Positions 27,622 to 36,073 of a DNA stretch of 64,000 nucleotides are shown here, one piece after another. The stretch's first letter is position 1. Each line of letters opens with the position of its first letter. This DNA comes from Clostridium estertheticum. Its GTDB lineage: Bacteria > Bacillota > Clostridia > Clostridiales > Clostridiaceae. Made by a program: the position numbers and the translations under genes. The stretch is from NCBI RefSeq assembly GCF_026650985.1, contig NZ_CP086239.1, positions 2,852,001 to 2,916,000 on the forward strand, in the 5' to 3' direction. Under the pieces are notes generated by a model. That model did no database searches, was not told where the DNA came from, and saw only the letters and a program-made list of their open reading frames with translations.

Positions 27622-29325
27622 CTAATCATCTACATTACCTATACGATTTTCATTTTCCCTAATAACTTCGATAAACGAATCCGCAATTTCTTTATCAAAC
27701 TGCTTACCACTACATCTTTTAAGCTCCTCAATAGCTTCTTTATAAGTTTTTCTTATATTATAAGGTCTAGAAGACGTCATAGCATCAAAACAATCTACTA
27801 CTGTTAACATCCTTACAAGGTAAGGTATATCTTTTCCTTTTAAATTATCTGGGTATCCATTACCATCGTATCTTTCATGATGGTGTAATATTAGAGGAGC
27901 AATTTCCTTAAGTGATTCAACAGATTTTATAATCTCTACTCCATTTACTGAATGTTGTTTCATTATTTCCCATTCATCTGGGGTTAATGGCATATTTTTA
28001 TTTAATATTTCCTTTGGAATATTTATTTTTCCAATGTCATGCATATAAGCGCCATATATTAATTCCTTTTTATTTTTTTCATTTAGTTTAAGTTTATCAG
28101 CGAGTAACCTACCGTAAATAACTACCCTTTCGACATGACCATATGTATATTTATCCTTAGCGTTAATAACACTTATCAGAGTTTTTATTGATGTAATAAT
28201 ATCTATATGTTCATCTTCTGTATCAATTTTTAATTCTTCCAATATAGAAGTATAACTTTCAACCCTATTTTTATCAAAAAACTTAGCCCTATAAAGTGCA
28301 TCATCCGCACTTTTAAAAAGTTCAATAGCATTTTTAGCTTTATTTGGATAAATCGATGTTCCTATTGATACAGTCAATTTACCATTTGGCTGATTTTCTT
28401 CACCACTAAAGTAGGTTGTTTCTATCTTTATTCTTAATCTTTCTGCTAGCTTAATTGCATCTTCTTCAGAAGTATTTGGAAGAACTATAGCAAATTCTTC
28501 TCCCCCATATCTCGCAACTACATCATCTTTTCTAAAACTATTTTTCAATATAAAACCAACTGACTTAAGTACTTCATCACCCATTTGATGTCCATTCATA
28601 TCATTATAAATTTTAAAATAATCTATATCTATTAAAATCATCGCTACTAAATTATTCTCTTTTTCACAGGTTTTCATTATTCCCTCTAATGCATCATAAA
28701 AGAATCTATGATTATAAAGCCCTGTAAGCCCATCCTCATTTGCTAATCCCTCGAGTTTCTTTATATGTTCATCTTCTATTCTCACATAAAATCCCAACGG
28801 CCATGCAGTAAGAATAAAAACTCCAGCTAAAATTAAATCATTCTCAAAAAACTGATTAACTTGTACATTAGGTGCACCCATAATAAGATCTAATGATAAT
28901 ATAAAAATTGAAGAAATACTTGCAACTAACATACCTTGTTTCATGCCTTGTTGAAGTGTTGAAGTTATTATAATAAATAAAAATAAAAATTTATAATCAC
29001 TTGTATTTTTACCTGAATAAAATATAACAATAATAAAAAATAGAATAAATACAAGGTTTTCTATGATTTGTACAATGTTAATATATTTTGAATCTATTTT
29101 TTCAACAGTCGCTATTGACCATATAAAATATACCGACAATAATATTAATATAACTACGAAAAATGAAATAAAACTATAATTAGTATCTACTGTGACTTCT
29201 GCTATGGTATTACCCTTAAAAAAATATCTTAGAAATGCCATTCCAGAAAATAATAATGAAGCTAATTTTACTATTGACACTATTTCTCGAATTTTTTTTT
29301 GTTTGTTTTCTTTTAAATCACCCAT
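27622..29325 (-). CDS. Membrane GGDEF + HD-GYP protein
   Basis: 567 residues. Five or six hydrophobic segments (about 12-180), GGDEF domain (about 195-350) with RYGGEEFAIV and an upstream RKDD I-site, then an HD-GYP domain (about 365-560) with HDIGKINIP and HHERYDGNGYP. It combines potential synthesis and degradation of c-di-GMP, using an HD-GYP phosphodiesterase that is chemically different from the EAL enzyme at 20.8 kb. GAGG precedes the ATG. The agr terminator sits just upstream, so transcription is separate. Confidence 0.9.
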   Translation of the reverse strand: MGDLKENKQKKIREIVSIVKLASLLFSGMAFLRYFFKGNTIAEVTVDTNYSFISFFVVILILLSVYFIWSIATVEKIDSKYINIVQIIENLVFILFFIIVIFYSGKNTSDYKFLFLFIIITSTLQQGMKQGMLVASISSIFILSLDLIMGAPNVQVNQFFENDLILAGVFILTAWPLGFYVRIEDEHIKKLEGLANEDGLTGLYNHRFFYDALEGIMKTCEKENNLVAMILIDIDYFKIYNDMNGHQMGDEVLKSVGFILKNSFRKDDVVARYGGEEFAIVLPNTSEEDAIKLAERLRIKIETTYFSGEENQPNGKLTVSIGTSIYPNKAKNAIELFKSADDALYRAKFFDKNRVESYTSILEELKIDTEDEHIDIITSIKTLISVINAKDKYTYGHVERVVIYGRLLADKLKLNEKNKKELIYGAYMHDIGKINIPKEILNKNMPLTPDEWEIMKQHSVNGVEIIKSVESLKEIAPLILHHHERYDGNGYPDNLKGKDIPYLVRMLTVVDCFDAMTSSRPYNIRKTYKEAIEELKRCSGKQFDKEIADSFIEVIRENENRIGNVDD

Positions 29326-29353
29326 ATTATCACTACCTCATTAAATTCATTAT

Positions 29354-29395
29354 AATAAATAAAAAAGGTCAGTAAACTGACCTTTTTTATTTATT
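29354..29395. terminator. Terminator of the agr operon
   Basis: Perfect 19-bp stem (29354-29372 with 29377-29395) with a 4-nt loop and A/T-rich ends on both sides, so it should work on either strand. It overlaps the agrD stop codon by two bases. Confidence 0.9.
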
Positions 29396-29528
29396 ATTTT
29401 TCTCTTAGGCATTTTGGTTCTTCAGGCTGATAAGTAGAAAAATAACATGCCGAAGTAGCCACAGAAGTTGCCATAAGTGTTGTTACTACTGCAATTAAAG
29501 TGAATAGGTGTTTCTTTATAAATTTCAT
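29394..29528 (-). CDS. agrD: AgrD-type cyclic autoinducer peptide precursor
   Basis: 44 residues, too short for routine calling. An amphipathic/hydrophobic leader MKFIKKHLFTLIAVVTTLMA is followed by TSVATSA, then CYFSTYQPEEPKCLREK. The layout matches clostridial AgrD: a core Cys followed by aromatic residues and then an acidic tail (QPEEPK). By analogy with the C. perfringens peptide, AgrB would cut after Thr to give a five-residue thiolactone, probably Cys-Tyr-Phe-Ser-Thr. The exact ends are inferred. AGGGGG sits 8 nt before the ATG, inside the 3' end of agrB, so the two are translated together. A second Cys in the tail is unusual. Confidence 0.9.
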   Translation of the reverse strand: MKFIKKHLFTLIAVVTTLMATSVATSACYFSTYQPEEPKCLREK

Positions 29529-29533
29529 AATAT

Positions 29534-30187
29534 TTACCCCCTTTTTTTAATTATATGATTTAAAAAGTGATCTACTTTACCTACTAATAAGTGCCCTAGA
29601 GATGTAAGAGTAAATACTTGCCATAATATGCCAGAATATAAACATAAAACATAAAACACAAGTTTTTTTTCTCCATTACTTATATAAAGCAGGATAAGAA
29701 ATACTGTTATACCTAAATAAGCACTTAAAAGTATTATAGATCCTTTTTTCATCCGATTTCTTTTTTCTTCTTTTACTATAGGTTTCGCTATGCTGTCCAC
29801 TGGAACTAATTTATAAATTGTGTAATAGGACCATATAAATATCACAACTCCCAGTATTATTGTTGATTTTAAATTAACCACACCGCTTATTAAAAGTGAT
29901 ATTAATACCGCCGGTCCTACACTTACAATTATTCCTATGAAAGTGCAATTTCCAGGGGAGCTTGCATGAACCCCGCCTGAATATTTTCTAAGTATAGCAG
30001 CTGTAAAAGATATTATTATAGCTGCAAAAGCTACATGAAACAACAATCCAAATAAAAATACAAGAATTACAGAAAAAAATGTCTGCATTAAAGCAAAAGC
30101 ACCATACGCAATTACCTCTCTATTATCCTCATCAAGTGATAATTCCACTGCTACTTTATTAGCAATATTATTAGATATCTTCTCCAT
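29534..30187 (-). CDS. agrB: AgrB-type accessory gene regulator peptidase
   Basis: 217 residues, about six hydrophobic segments. The catalytic His74 and Cys81 are in RKYSGGVHASSPGNC, with the His-to-Cys spacing of seven seen in staphylococcal AgrB (H77/C84). It is a membrane cysteine endopeptidase that cuts and cyclises AgrD. The start at 30187 has GAGG 6 nt upstream and overlaps the preceding gene by 17 nt, so translational coupling is likely. agrD starts 5 bp after the stop. Confidence 0.93.
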   Translation of the reverse strand: MEKISNNIANKVAVELSLDEDNREVIAYGAFALMQTFFSVILVFLFGLLFHVAFAAIIISFTAAILRKYSGGVHASSPGNCTFIGIIVSVGPAVLISLLISGVVNLKSTIILGVVIFIWSYYTIYKLVPVDSIAKPIVKEEKRNRMKKGSIILLSAYLGITVFLILLYISNGEKKLVFYVLCLYSGILWQVFTLTSLGHLLVGKVDHFLNHIIKKRG

Positions 30188-30656
30188 TCATTACCTCACT
30201 CAACTTATTTTTTTTAACCAAATAGACGTAATATGTAAATACTATAAGTGCAAAAATCACCAATGATGGAGTAGCATATAATATCTTTGATAAAGGTTGA
30301 CTAAACACATGATTAACATCTACTTTAAATACGTATTGAACTATAAAAACATTAATTCCTTCACAAACAAATAACAGAATTACTGTCATTATGCTTGCTT
30401 TTATAGATTTGATTATACTTATTTTATTTATATTATCTGTTATTAGAATAATTATTATAATATTAAGAATAGTATGTACACCATATTGAATTGGTAATAA
30501 CCTTATTACATAAACTGCAATAAGATATATTATACTTGATATTATATATTCTTTTACATTAATGACAGTTTTAGAAAATACATAAACTGCAAAAATAACT
30601 AAAAACTCCTCCGGCAAACTTCTTAAAATCACTTCTAATAAAGTCAATCTCAACAT
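30171..30656 (-). CDS. Multi-spanning membrane protein of the agr locus, AgrC sensor-domain-like without kinase
   Basis: 161 residues with five hydrophobic segments and a short charged C-terminus. It resembles the membrane sensor part of AgrC-type histidine kinases in size, topology and position, but there are no dimerisation or ATP-binding domains before the stop. No frame downstream continues a kinase; agrB follows immediately with a 17-nt overlap. It might be a stand-alone peptide receptor, an exporter accessory or a degenerate AgrC. Assignment is from topology and context only. Confidence 0.6.
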   Translation of the reverse strand: MLRLTLLEVILRSLPEEFLVIFAVYVFSKTVINVKEYIISSIIYLIAVYVIRLLPIQYGVHTILNIIIIILITDNINKISIIKSIKASIMTVILLFVCEGINVFIVQYVFKVDVNHVFSQPLSKILYATPSLVIFALIVFTYYVYLVKKNKLSEVMNGEDI

Positions 30657-30798
30657 TTCTTATTTTTCTCCTAACAATCCTACAAATGTTTTGTATATAT
30701 TATCAATTATATCATTAATATTACAAAATAGGATATATTTATTAATATAATTCAATTAATTTTATATACTATTTAATCAAAGTTTCATCCTTTATTAT

Positions 30799-31335
30799 TT
30801 ATGTTTTGTTAATGACTTTTATAGTATTAAATAAAATTATAAAAACAAAAACTCTTATACATATGTCGCCAATACTCATAATACAATAACCTACATCAAT
30901 TATGTCTGTTAAAAACTTCATTTTAGTAACTCCACTTCCTAAAATGTGTATATCCTTAACCTTCATAAAAGAATCTGGTTTTACATAACCAGTTAAGTAT
31001 GATAATTTTGGGAATACTGGCATTTTCCCATTATTGGCAGCTATAACAATCTTATTTAATATACTTCCAATAATAATAAATATTGACCCTATAATTGCGC
31101 TAAAATTAAGCTTATATTTAATAATCAAAATTATAAATGTTAAAAGATAAAAATAATGGAAAACACTGGTATATTTTATAAATGAATAATTATCATTAAA
31201 TATCATAACCTCTGAAATTACATACAATAGTACAAATGTTAATACAGGGTATATCGCCCAGTTCTTAAAAAGTGGTCTTATTTTATACCCTTTTATCTTT
31301 GCAAAAACAAGTGCTAAAAGTATTGGTTCGATCAT
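30799..31335 (-). CDS. DUF5317-like membrane protein
   Basis: 178 residues, about five hydrophobic segments. MIEPILLALVFAKIKGYKIRPLFKNWAIYP and the C-terminal LDTIIDVGYCIMSIGDICIRVFVFI-type helix match clostridial proteins annotated DUF5317. Residues 95-150 (AANNGKMPVFPKL, LTGYVKPDSFMKV) form a loop outside the helices. GAGG precedes the ATG. It lies 142 bp upstream of the agr membrane protein on the same strand and may be the first gene of the locus. Function unknown. Confidence 0.7.
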   Translation of the reverse strand: MIEPILLALVFAKIKGYKIRPLFKNWAIYPVLTFVLLYVISEVMIFNDNYSFIKYTSVFHYFYLLTFIILIIKYKLNFSAIIGSIFIIIGSILNKIVIAANNGKMPVFPKLSYLTGYVKPDSFMKVKDIHILGSGVTKMKFLTDIIDVGYCIMSIGDICIRVFVFIILFNTIKVINKT

Positions 31336-31447
31336 ATATATTCCTCACATTCAGAATTTTTACATTTAGTTTAATTTATTCCTGTTTCGATTATACTAAT
31401 GTTTAGCATATATTTCTACCTTTTTACAAAAAAAATGTGTTTTTTTA

Positions 31448-32593
31448 TTATTTTAAATATCGTAATGCTATTTCCTTGTATAATTTAATAGAATCAATGT
31501 ATTTACTTATTTTTACGTATTCATTTGGCTTATGAGCTTGCGTTTCTTCGCCAGGTCCACAAATAATAACAGATAAATTGTTATCAAAACTTGGAACAAA
31601 TATGGATGCATCTGTGCAATAATTTACACCTTTGCCTTTATACTCACTTCCAAATAATTCTGTTGCTGTATCTAATGCTAACTTAATAAATTGATCATCT
31701 GATTTGTTTTTCAATGCCACTTTATCATTAAAAACTTTAATATCAAATTTAGCTTTAGAACTTGACTCAATTTCTGCTAATAATTCCTTAATATCTGATA
31801 GAATTTCCTGATGGTTTTGACCAGGAACAGTACGAATGTCAATTTGCATTTTGCACATATCAGGCACTACATTGACTTGGACGCCACCAGAAATAGTAGC
31901 AATATTTAAAGTTGGACCCCCAAGCAGACTATCCTCTCTATATTTGAATTTAAACTTATCATGCAAAGTATTTATAAAATAGTTCATGTTATCAATCGCA
32001 TTAATTCCATGTTCAGGCATTGACCCATGAGCAGTTTTTCCATATGAAATTACCTCCAGCCATAATGCACCTTTGTGGGTAACAAAAATCTCACCACCAC
32101 TAGGCTCAGCAATAACCATAGCTCCAGCATCATTCAAACTTCCATCTGCTACCATAGTATTTGCACCTATACAATCAACCTCTTCACCTGCAGTCGCTGC
32201 AAAAACGAGGTCCCCGTCCAATGTTATTCCTGATTTAGAAACTTCAATCATAGCCATAATTAAAGCAGCTAGCCCACCTTTCATATCAGAGGATCCACGC
32301 CCATAAATTCGACCATCAATTTCCTCAGCCCCAAATGGTTCATGTTCCCATGGAATTTCTCCCACTGACACAGTATCCATATGACCACAAAAAACTAAAC
32401 TTTTTTTATTTCCTGTTCCTTTTATCCTAGCCACTAAATTGGCACGGTTGTCACCAACAGATTGTATTTTAGATTCAATACCACTTTCCCTTAACTGCTT
32501 TGCAATAGCCATAGCTACCAGTATTTCATTACCAGGTGGATTGCTACTGTTAATTCTTAAAAGATCTTTTAGAAAATCAATTGCCTCTTTAAT
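31448..32593 (-). CDS. M20-family metallopeptidase/deacylase (ArgE/DapE/ACY1 type)
   Basis: Two-zinc hydrolase of the M20 family: FCGHMDTVS (His ligand and catalytic Asp), GRGSSDMKGGLAAL (bridging Asp), TAGEEVDCIGA (catalytic Glu-Glu) and a late His in ETQAHKPNE, with dimerisation domain in the middle. The first ATG in frame is 32512, which would remove a conserved N-terminal helix. Reading on upstream gives IKEAIDFLKDLLRINSSNPPGNE, the expected family N-terminus, up to an in-frame stop at 32600-32602. The only codon at proper distance (9 nt) from the AGGAG site is ATT at 32593. I therefore annotate 382 residues with a rare ATT start. Substrate (acyl-amino acid or dipeptide) is unknown. Confidence 0.8.
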   Translation of the reverse strand: MKEAIDFLKDLLRINSSNPPGNEILVAMAIAKQLRESGIESKIQSVGDNRANLVARIKGTGNKKSLVFCGHMDTVSVGEIPWEHEPFGAEEIDGRIYGRGSSDMKGGLAALIMAMIEVSKSGITLDGDLVFAATAGEEVDCIGANTMVADGSLNDAGAMVIAEPSGGEIFVTHKGALWLEVISYGKTAHGSMPEHGINAIDNMNYFINTLHDKFKFKYREDSLLGGPTLNIATISGGVQVNVVPDMCKMQIDIRTVPGQNHQEILSDIKELLAEIESSSKAKFDIKVFNDKVALKNKSDDQFIKLALDTATELFGSEYKGKGVNYCTDASIFVPSFDNNLSVIICGPGEETQAHKPNEYVKISKYIDSIKLYKEIALRYLK

Positions 32594-32758
32594 TTGTAAT
32601 CACTCCTCATAACATTGCTTTACTATCTCTTATATTTATATTCCCTAAAGATTATAGTATATTCGATAATAGGTATAAGTGCTCTTAATTGTTGAAAATA
32701 ATAAATTAAATTGATAATTCATTAATATGTGAAAGCTTTGCTTTCCAATCTACATTTT

Positions 32759-33253
32759 CTAATGTGTTATCGTTAATATCATGTCATACCATTTCGCACC
32801 ACCATGTACTGATTCAGATACACCCATATTTTTATATCCAAATTTCGCATAATAATGAATAAGTCTCTCCTTACACGTTAAAATAACCCCTTTTAGGCCC
32901 GCTACCTTTGATACCTCTATCATATAATTCATGAGTTGCGCTGCAATTCCTTGATTACGATACTTTGGTACTACATCTAATCCAAAAATAGTCTGATAAT
33001 CTCCATTTGGATTATGTAGTGTAGCATCCTCGTATAGCTCATCATAGATAACAGTTCCATTAATAACACAACCATTTACGAACCCAATAATTTCCCCATC
33101 TACTTCTGCTACGAAAAAGTTCTCTGAAAATGTTTTGATACGTTCTTCTAAAGATATTCTTGTAGCTGCTTCCGCCTTTGGAAAACAACTTGACTCCACT
33201 TTCGTTATCGCGTCTAAATCCCTAATGACTGCTTGTCTAATTTCAATTTTCAT
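32759..33253 (-). CDS. GNAT-family N-acetyltransferase
   Basis: 164 residues. The acetyl-CoA loop VVPKYRNQGIAAQLMNYMIEV and C-terminal YAKFGYKNMGVSESVHGGAKWYDM match GNAT proteins related to arylalkylamine and polyamine-like acetyltransferases (a yrkC/AANAT-like architecture with HNPNGDYQTIFGLDV). GAAGGGAG precedes the ATG. Its long 5' leader (33254-33440) contains mutually exclusive hairpins. The acceptor substrate is unknown. Confidence 0.85.
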   Translation of the reverse strand: MKIEIRQAVIRDLDAITKVESSCFPKAEAATRISLEERIKTFSENFFVAEVDGEIIGFVNGCVINGTVIYDELYEDATLHNPNGDYQTIFGLDVVPKYRNQGIAAQLMNYMIEVSKVAGLKGVILTCKERLIHYYAKFGYKNMGVSESVHGGAKWYDMILTITH

Positions 33254-33304
33254 TATAATTCTCCCTTCATTACCATCAATTTATACCAATTTGTTTAACG
33301 ATAT

Positions 33305-33383
33305 TTCAGAAGGAAAATCTTTCACATCTATAATTGGGAGTTAACTCTCCTTCTGAAGTCGTTAATTTACAGCTCCGAAGGAG
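33305..33383 (-). promoter_or_regulatory. Leader with alternative stem-loops upstream of the GNAT gene
   Basis: On the minus strand, CTCCTTC (33377-33383) can pair with GAAGGAG (33347-33353). The same segment, read as TTCAGAAGGA (33348-33357), can instead pair perfectly with TCCTTCTGAA (33305-33314). The two structures exclude each other, the typical geometry of an attenuator, but I see no intrinsic terminator before the gene, and no known riboswitch class. Confidence 0.4.
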
Positions 33384-33409
33384 ATGATTTAATAATACTA
33401 CAACAAAAT

Positions 33410-33434
33410 ACAACTTGAAAATTTTTCAAGTTGT
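33410..33434. terminator. Intrinsic terminator
   Basis: Stem ACAACTTGAA/TTCAAGTTGT (33410-33419 with 33425-33434). The T run is better on the plus strand, but the only gene ending here is the small minus-strand gene at 33493. Confidence 0.65.
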
Positions 33435-33492
33435 TTTTATAATTATTATTTTTCATTATATCAACACTTTCTAAGACTATAACATAAAATCT

Positions 33493-33747
33493 TTAGCTTT
33501 CCACTACATCCTCAATATACTCAGCGTTTTCCAATTCCTCAAAAGCATCTTCTACAGATATACTGTCTAAAATCCTACCAGTAAGAATTACACCTTTTTT
33601 TATATCTTCATCCCATTGAAAATCAGTCATTACGCTATCAATCCCTAAGTCTTCAGCCATATCCTTTGCACTAATATCTTGACCTTTATAGTTTTCTAGA
33701 CCGTCTTCACTAATTGTGATTTCATAGATTTTATTTTTCTTTGGCAT
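33493..33747 (-). CDS. Small acidic protein of unknown function
   Basis: 84 residues, highly acidic, soluble. Residues 1-12 look like a beta strand (KKNKIYEITIS) and the C-terminal part like an acidic helix (ISVEDAFEELENAEYIEDVVES). AGGGAGG lies 7 nt before the ATG and a terminator follows, so it is very probably expressed. I recognise no family. Confidence 0.6.
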   Translation of the reverse strand: MPKKNKIYEITISEDGLENYKGQDISAKDMAEDLGIDSVMTDFQWDEDIKKGVILTGRILDSISVEDAFEELENAEYIEDVVES

Positions 33748-33851
33748 TTTTATTCCTCCCTAAACTATAATATAATATTTTAAAAATACTACATCTAATG
33801 TTCTACAAAGGACTGAATAATATCCCTCTGTTTTTTTTAGGGTATAAAAGT

Positions 33852-34508
33852 TTAGATTATATTAAATCTTATATCCTGGTAAAAGTTAGCTTTAGCAGCT
33901 TCATAGTAAGGATTAATCCATAAAAATCCTATACCAAAAGTTATTATTCCTAATATGAACCAGCCTATATAACTACACCATAAACTAAACAGTTTAAATT
34001 TGAAGCCAACCATCATGCGTTTACTTCGGTCTAATGATTCTGAGGCACTTAGTTCAGGATTATCCATCATAATATAGTATGACATTGAATATCCTAGCGA
34101 AGCAATAATTCCTGGAATGATAAGAAGCAAAGTCCATAAAATTGTGAAAAGCCCAATAAGAAAATTTAGAACAAATGATTTCACAAAAAATTTAAAACCA
34201 CTAAACATATTTTCAATAACTGGCCCCTCATTCCGTATAAGCTTAAGAAAATAAGCTGATACACCAAGAGTTATTGGTCCAGACAAAACAAAACTTACCA
34301 AACTACCAAAGCCATTGGATGAGTACGTCATTGGAACTCTAACCAATTCTTCATTCTGCCAAACATTTTGAAAGGAATGTACAACATTCCCCCCTGAAAA
34401 TGACATTGTAACTAACCAAGCAATAAAACACACGATCCCAGCTTGAAGCCATTTACCATTTAACTGCTGCATTGCCCTACGTTTTAAATCGCTACTTTGT
34501 TGCGGCAT
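33852..34508 (-). CDS. DUF975-family membrane protein
   Basis: 218 residues with four or five hydrophobic segments. The N-terminal cytoplasmic block SSDLKRRAMQQLNGKWLQA, the central LIIPGIIASLGYSMSYYIMMDNPELSASESLDRSKRMMVGFK and the last helix match DUF975 (YciC-like) proteins of Firmicutes. The SASESLDRSKRMM segment is the family's most conserved part. Function unknown. AGGGGAGGG precedes the ATG. Monocistronic. Confidence 0.87.
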   Translation of the reverse strand: MPQQSSDLKRRAMQQLNGKWLQAGIVCFIAWLVTMSFSGGNVVHSFQNVWQNEELVRVPMTYSSNGFGSLVSFVLSGPITLGVSAYFLKLIRNEGPVIENMFSGFKFFVKSFVLNFLIGLFTILWTLLLIIPGIIASLGYSMSYYIMMDNPELSASESLDRSKRMMVGFKFKLFSLWCSYIGWFILGIITFGIGFLWINPYYEAAKANFYQDIRFNII

Positions 34509-34699
34509 GTTTTTACCCTCCCCTTAATAATTTAACTAATCGTTCTTAATTTACGCTCCTATTTATAGTATTCAAATATTGTCTTAAATAACCCTAAAAA
34601 TTTAATTTTACTATCTTATCACATTTTTTAGCAAAACACTCTGATTACATACTTCAATATCATTCTACAATTACCCTTTAAATTTCCTAGGAAATATCA

Positions 34700-34729
34700 A
34701 AAACCACTACTCCCATAAGTAGTGGTTTT
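34700..34729 (-). terminator. Intrinsic terminator of rnz
   Basis: 12-bp stem AAAACCACTACT/AGTAGTGGTTTT (34700-34711 with 34718-34729). It lies 16 bp after the rnz stop. Confidence 0.85.
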
Positions 34730-34745
34730 ATAGATAATTATTTTT

Positions 34746-35690
34746 CTAATCCTTAAAAGAAAGCGACTGCACTTTTCTATCCGTACCAATAAAAGTATTT
34801 TTAAAAATGACTTCCGCTCTATCTTTATACTCTTCTGGGCTCAGCATTGAAGGACTAAAATGTGTTAATAAAAGTTCTTGTACTTCTCCATCTACAGCAA
34901 GCTTTGCTGCCTCGCAAAAAGTCATGTGTTTATTTCGTGTAGCTTTTTCAATATCGTTTTCATCACCATAAGTTCCCTCACATACAAACAAGTCACTTCC
35001 ATTAATAAATGCTTTTATTTTAGAAATTGGTCTTGTATCTGTTATAAAACTAATCTTTATTCCTACTCTTTCAGCTCCAAAAACCAACTTTGGAAAATAT
35101 GTTTTTCCATGGTCCGTTATAATCTCATTTTTCTGGAGTCTATTCCAAAATTCCTTTGGTATTTCATTTTCAATTGCACTTTTGACATCAAACTTTGGTT
35201 TTCTATTAAAATAGAGGCTGTAACCTAAACAATTAGTTGAATGCTCAAGTTCCAGTGTTGAAATTATCAAGTCATTAAATTCTCCTACTGTAGCCTTTGT
35301 AGGATCTAATGAAGCTTTTATCTTCACGGGTTCTTGTGGATTTTCTAAGATATTAATTTCATAAGGAAGATAAGGGGCTATAACCATTAACCCTTTAATA
35401 ATAGCTGTAATACCTATAGGCCCAATTATAGTAATTGGAAGCGTTCTGCCACTGTTACCAATTGTTAAAAGCAAACCTGGAAGTCCAACAATATGATCTG
35501 CATGTCCATGAGTTAAACAAATCACATCTATTGATTTAAATCCCCACCCAAGTATTTTCATAGATACCTGAGTGCCTTCTCCACAGTCCATTAATATTTT
35601 TCTTCCTTTATAACTTATGAGGAGTGAAGATAAATATCTTTCTGGAATTGGCATCCCTCCTCCACATCCTAGAAGTGCTAAATCAACCAA
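34746..35690 (-). CDS. rnz: Ribonuclease Z
   Basis: 314 residues, metallo-beta-lactamase fold. The zinc motif THGHADHIVGLPGLLLT (HxHxDH), the N-terminal ALLGCGGGMPIPERYLSS, the exosite region around residues 155-190, SFITDTR, CEGTYGD and LLTHFSP are all present. It matures tRNA 3' ends by cutting after the discriminator base. The start is TTG with GGAG about 9 nt upstream, giving the usual VDLALLGCGGG beginning. No tRNA genes lie nearby. Confidence 0.93.
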   Translation of the reverse strand: MVDLALLGCGGGMPIPERYLSSLLISYKGRKILMDCGEGTQVSMKILGWGFKSIDVICLTHGHADHIVGLPGLLLTIGNSGRTLPITIIGPIGITAIIKGLMVIAPYLPYEINILENPQEPVKIKASLDPTKATVGEFNDLIISTLELEHSTNCLGYSLYFNRKPKFDVKSAIENEIPKEFWNRLQKNEIITDHGKTYFPKLVFGAERVGIKISFITDTRPISKIKAFINGSDLFVCEGTYGDENDIEKATRNKHMTFCEAAKLAVDGEVQELLLTHFSPSMLSPEEYKDRAEVIFKNTFIGTDRKVQSLSFKD

Positions 35691-35731
35691 TTAAATCATC
35701 TCCATCTATTTTTTTGTTTATAAAATATTAC

Positions 35732-36073
35732 CTATATTTTTTTAACAAATTCAGATTTTAATTCCATAGCTCCAAAACCATCAATTTTACAATCAATATT
35801 GTGATCTCCATCAACCAAACGAATGTTTTTTACTTTTGTACCTTTTTTTAAGGATGTTGGACTTCCCTTTACTTTAAGATCTTTAATTAGTGTTACAGAA
35901 TCACCATTGTTTAATACATTTCCATTTGCATCTTTAATAATTTTTTTCTCTTCACTATTTTCAATTTCTGATCCTAAAGTCCACTCATTTGCACATTCCG
36001 GGCAAACAAAAAGACTTCTATCCTCGTATGTGTATTCTGAATTACATTTTGGGCAATTTGGCAAATCAGCCAT
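35732..36073 (-). CDS. Zinc-ribbon protein, YjdM/PhnA-like
   Basis: 113 residues. The N-terminal zinc ribbon [28 protein letters not shown] and C-terminal SH3-like barrel ([25 protein letters not shown]) match the PhnA/YjdM family. E. coli PhnA was once called phosphonoacetate hydrolase, but the role of this family remains unclear. The ATG at 36073 (GGAGG 10 nt upstream) gives the family N-terminus. The frame also opens 19 codons earlier at 36130 with its own AGGAG, inside a hairpin (36140-36174), so an extended form is possible. Confidence 0.87.
   Translation of the reverse strand: MADLPNCPKCNSEYTYEDRSLFVCPECANEWTLGSEIENSEEKKIIKDANGNVLNNGDSVTLIKDLKVKGSPTSLKKGTKVKNIRLVDGDHNIDCKIDGFGAMELKSEFVKKI

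Noticed and set aside
30171-30656. Frameshifted AgrC kinase gene
   Set aside because: No kinase motifs (His box, N, G1 or G2) occur in any frame downstream; agrB follows directly with a good ribosome binding site.
33254-33440. Plus-strand small RNA or short peptide before the terminator at 33410
   Set aside because: The only start after a ribosome-binding-like GAAGGAG gives a two-codon frame, and no promoter is evident; the structure is better explained as a minus-strand leader.
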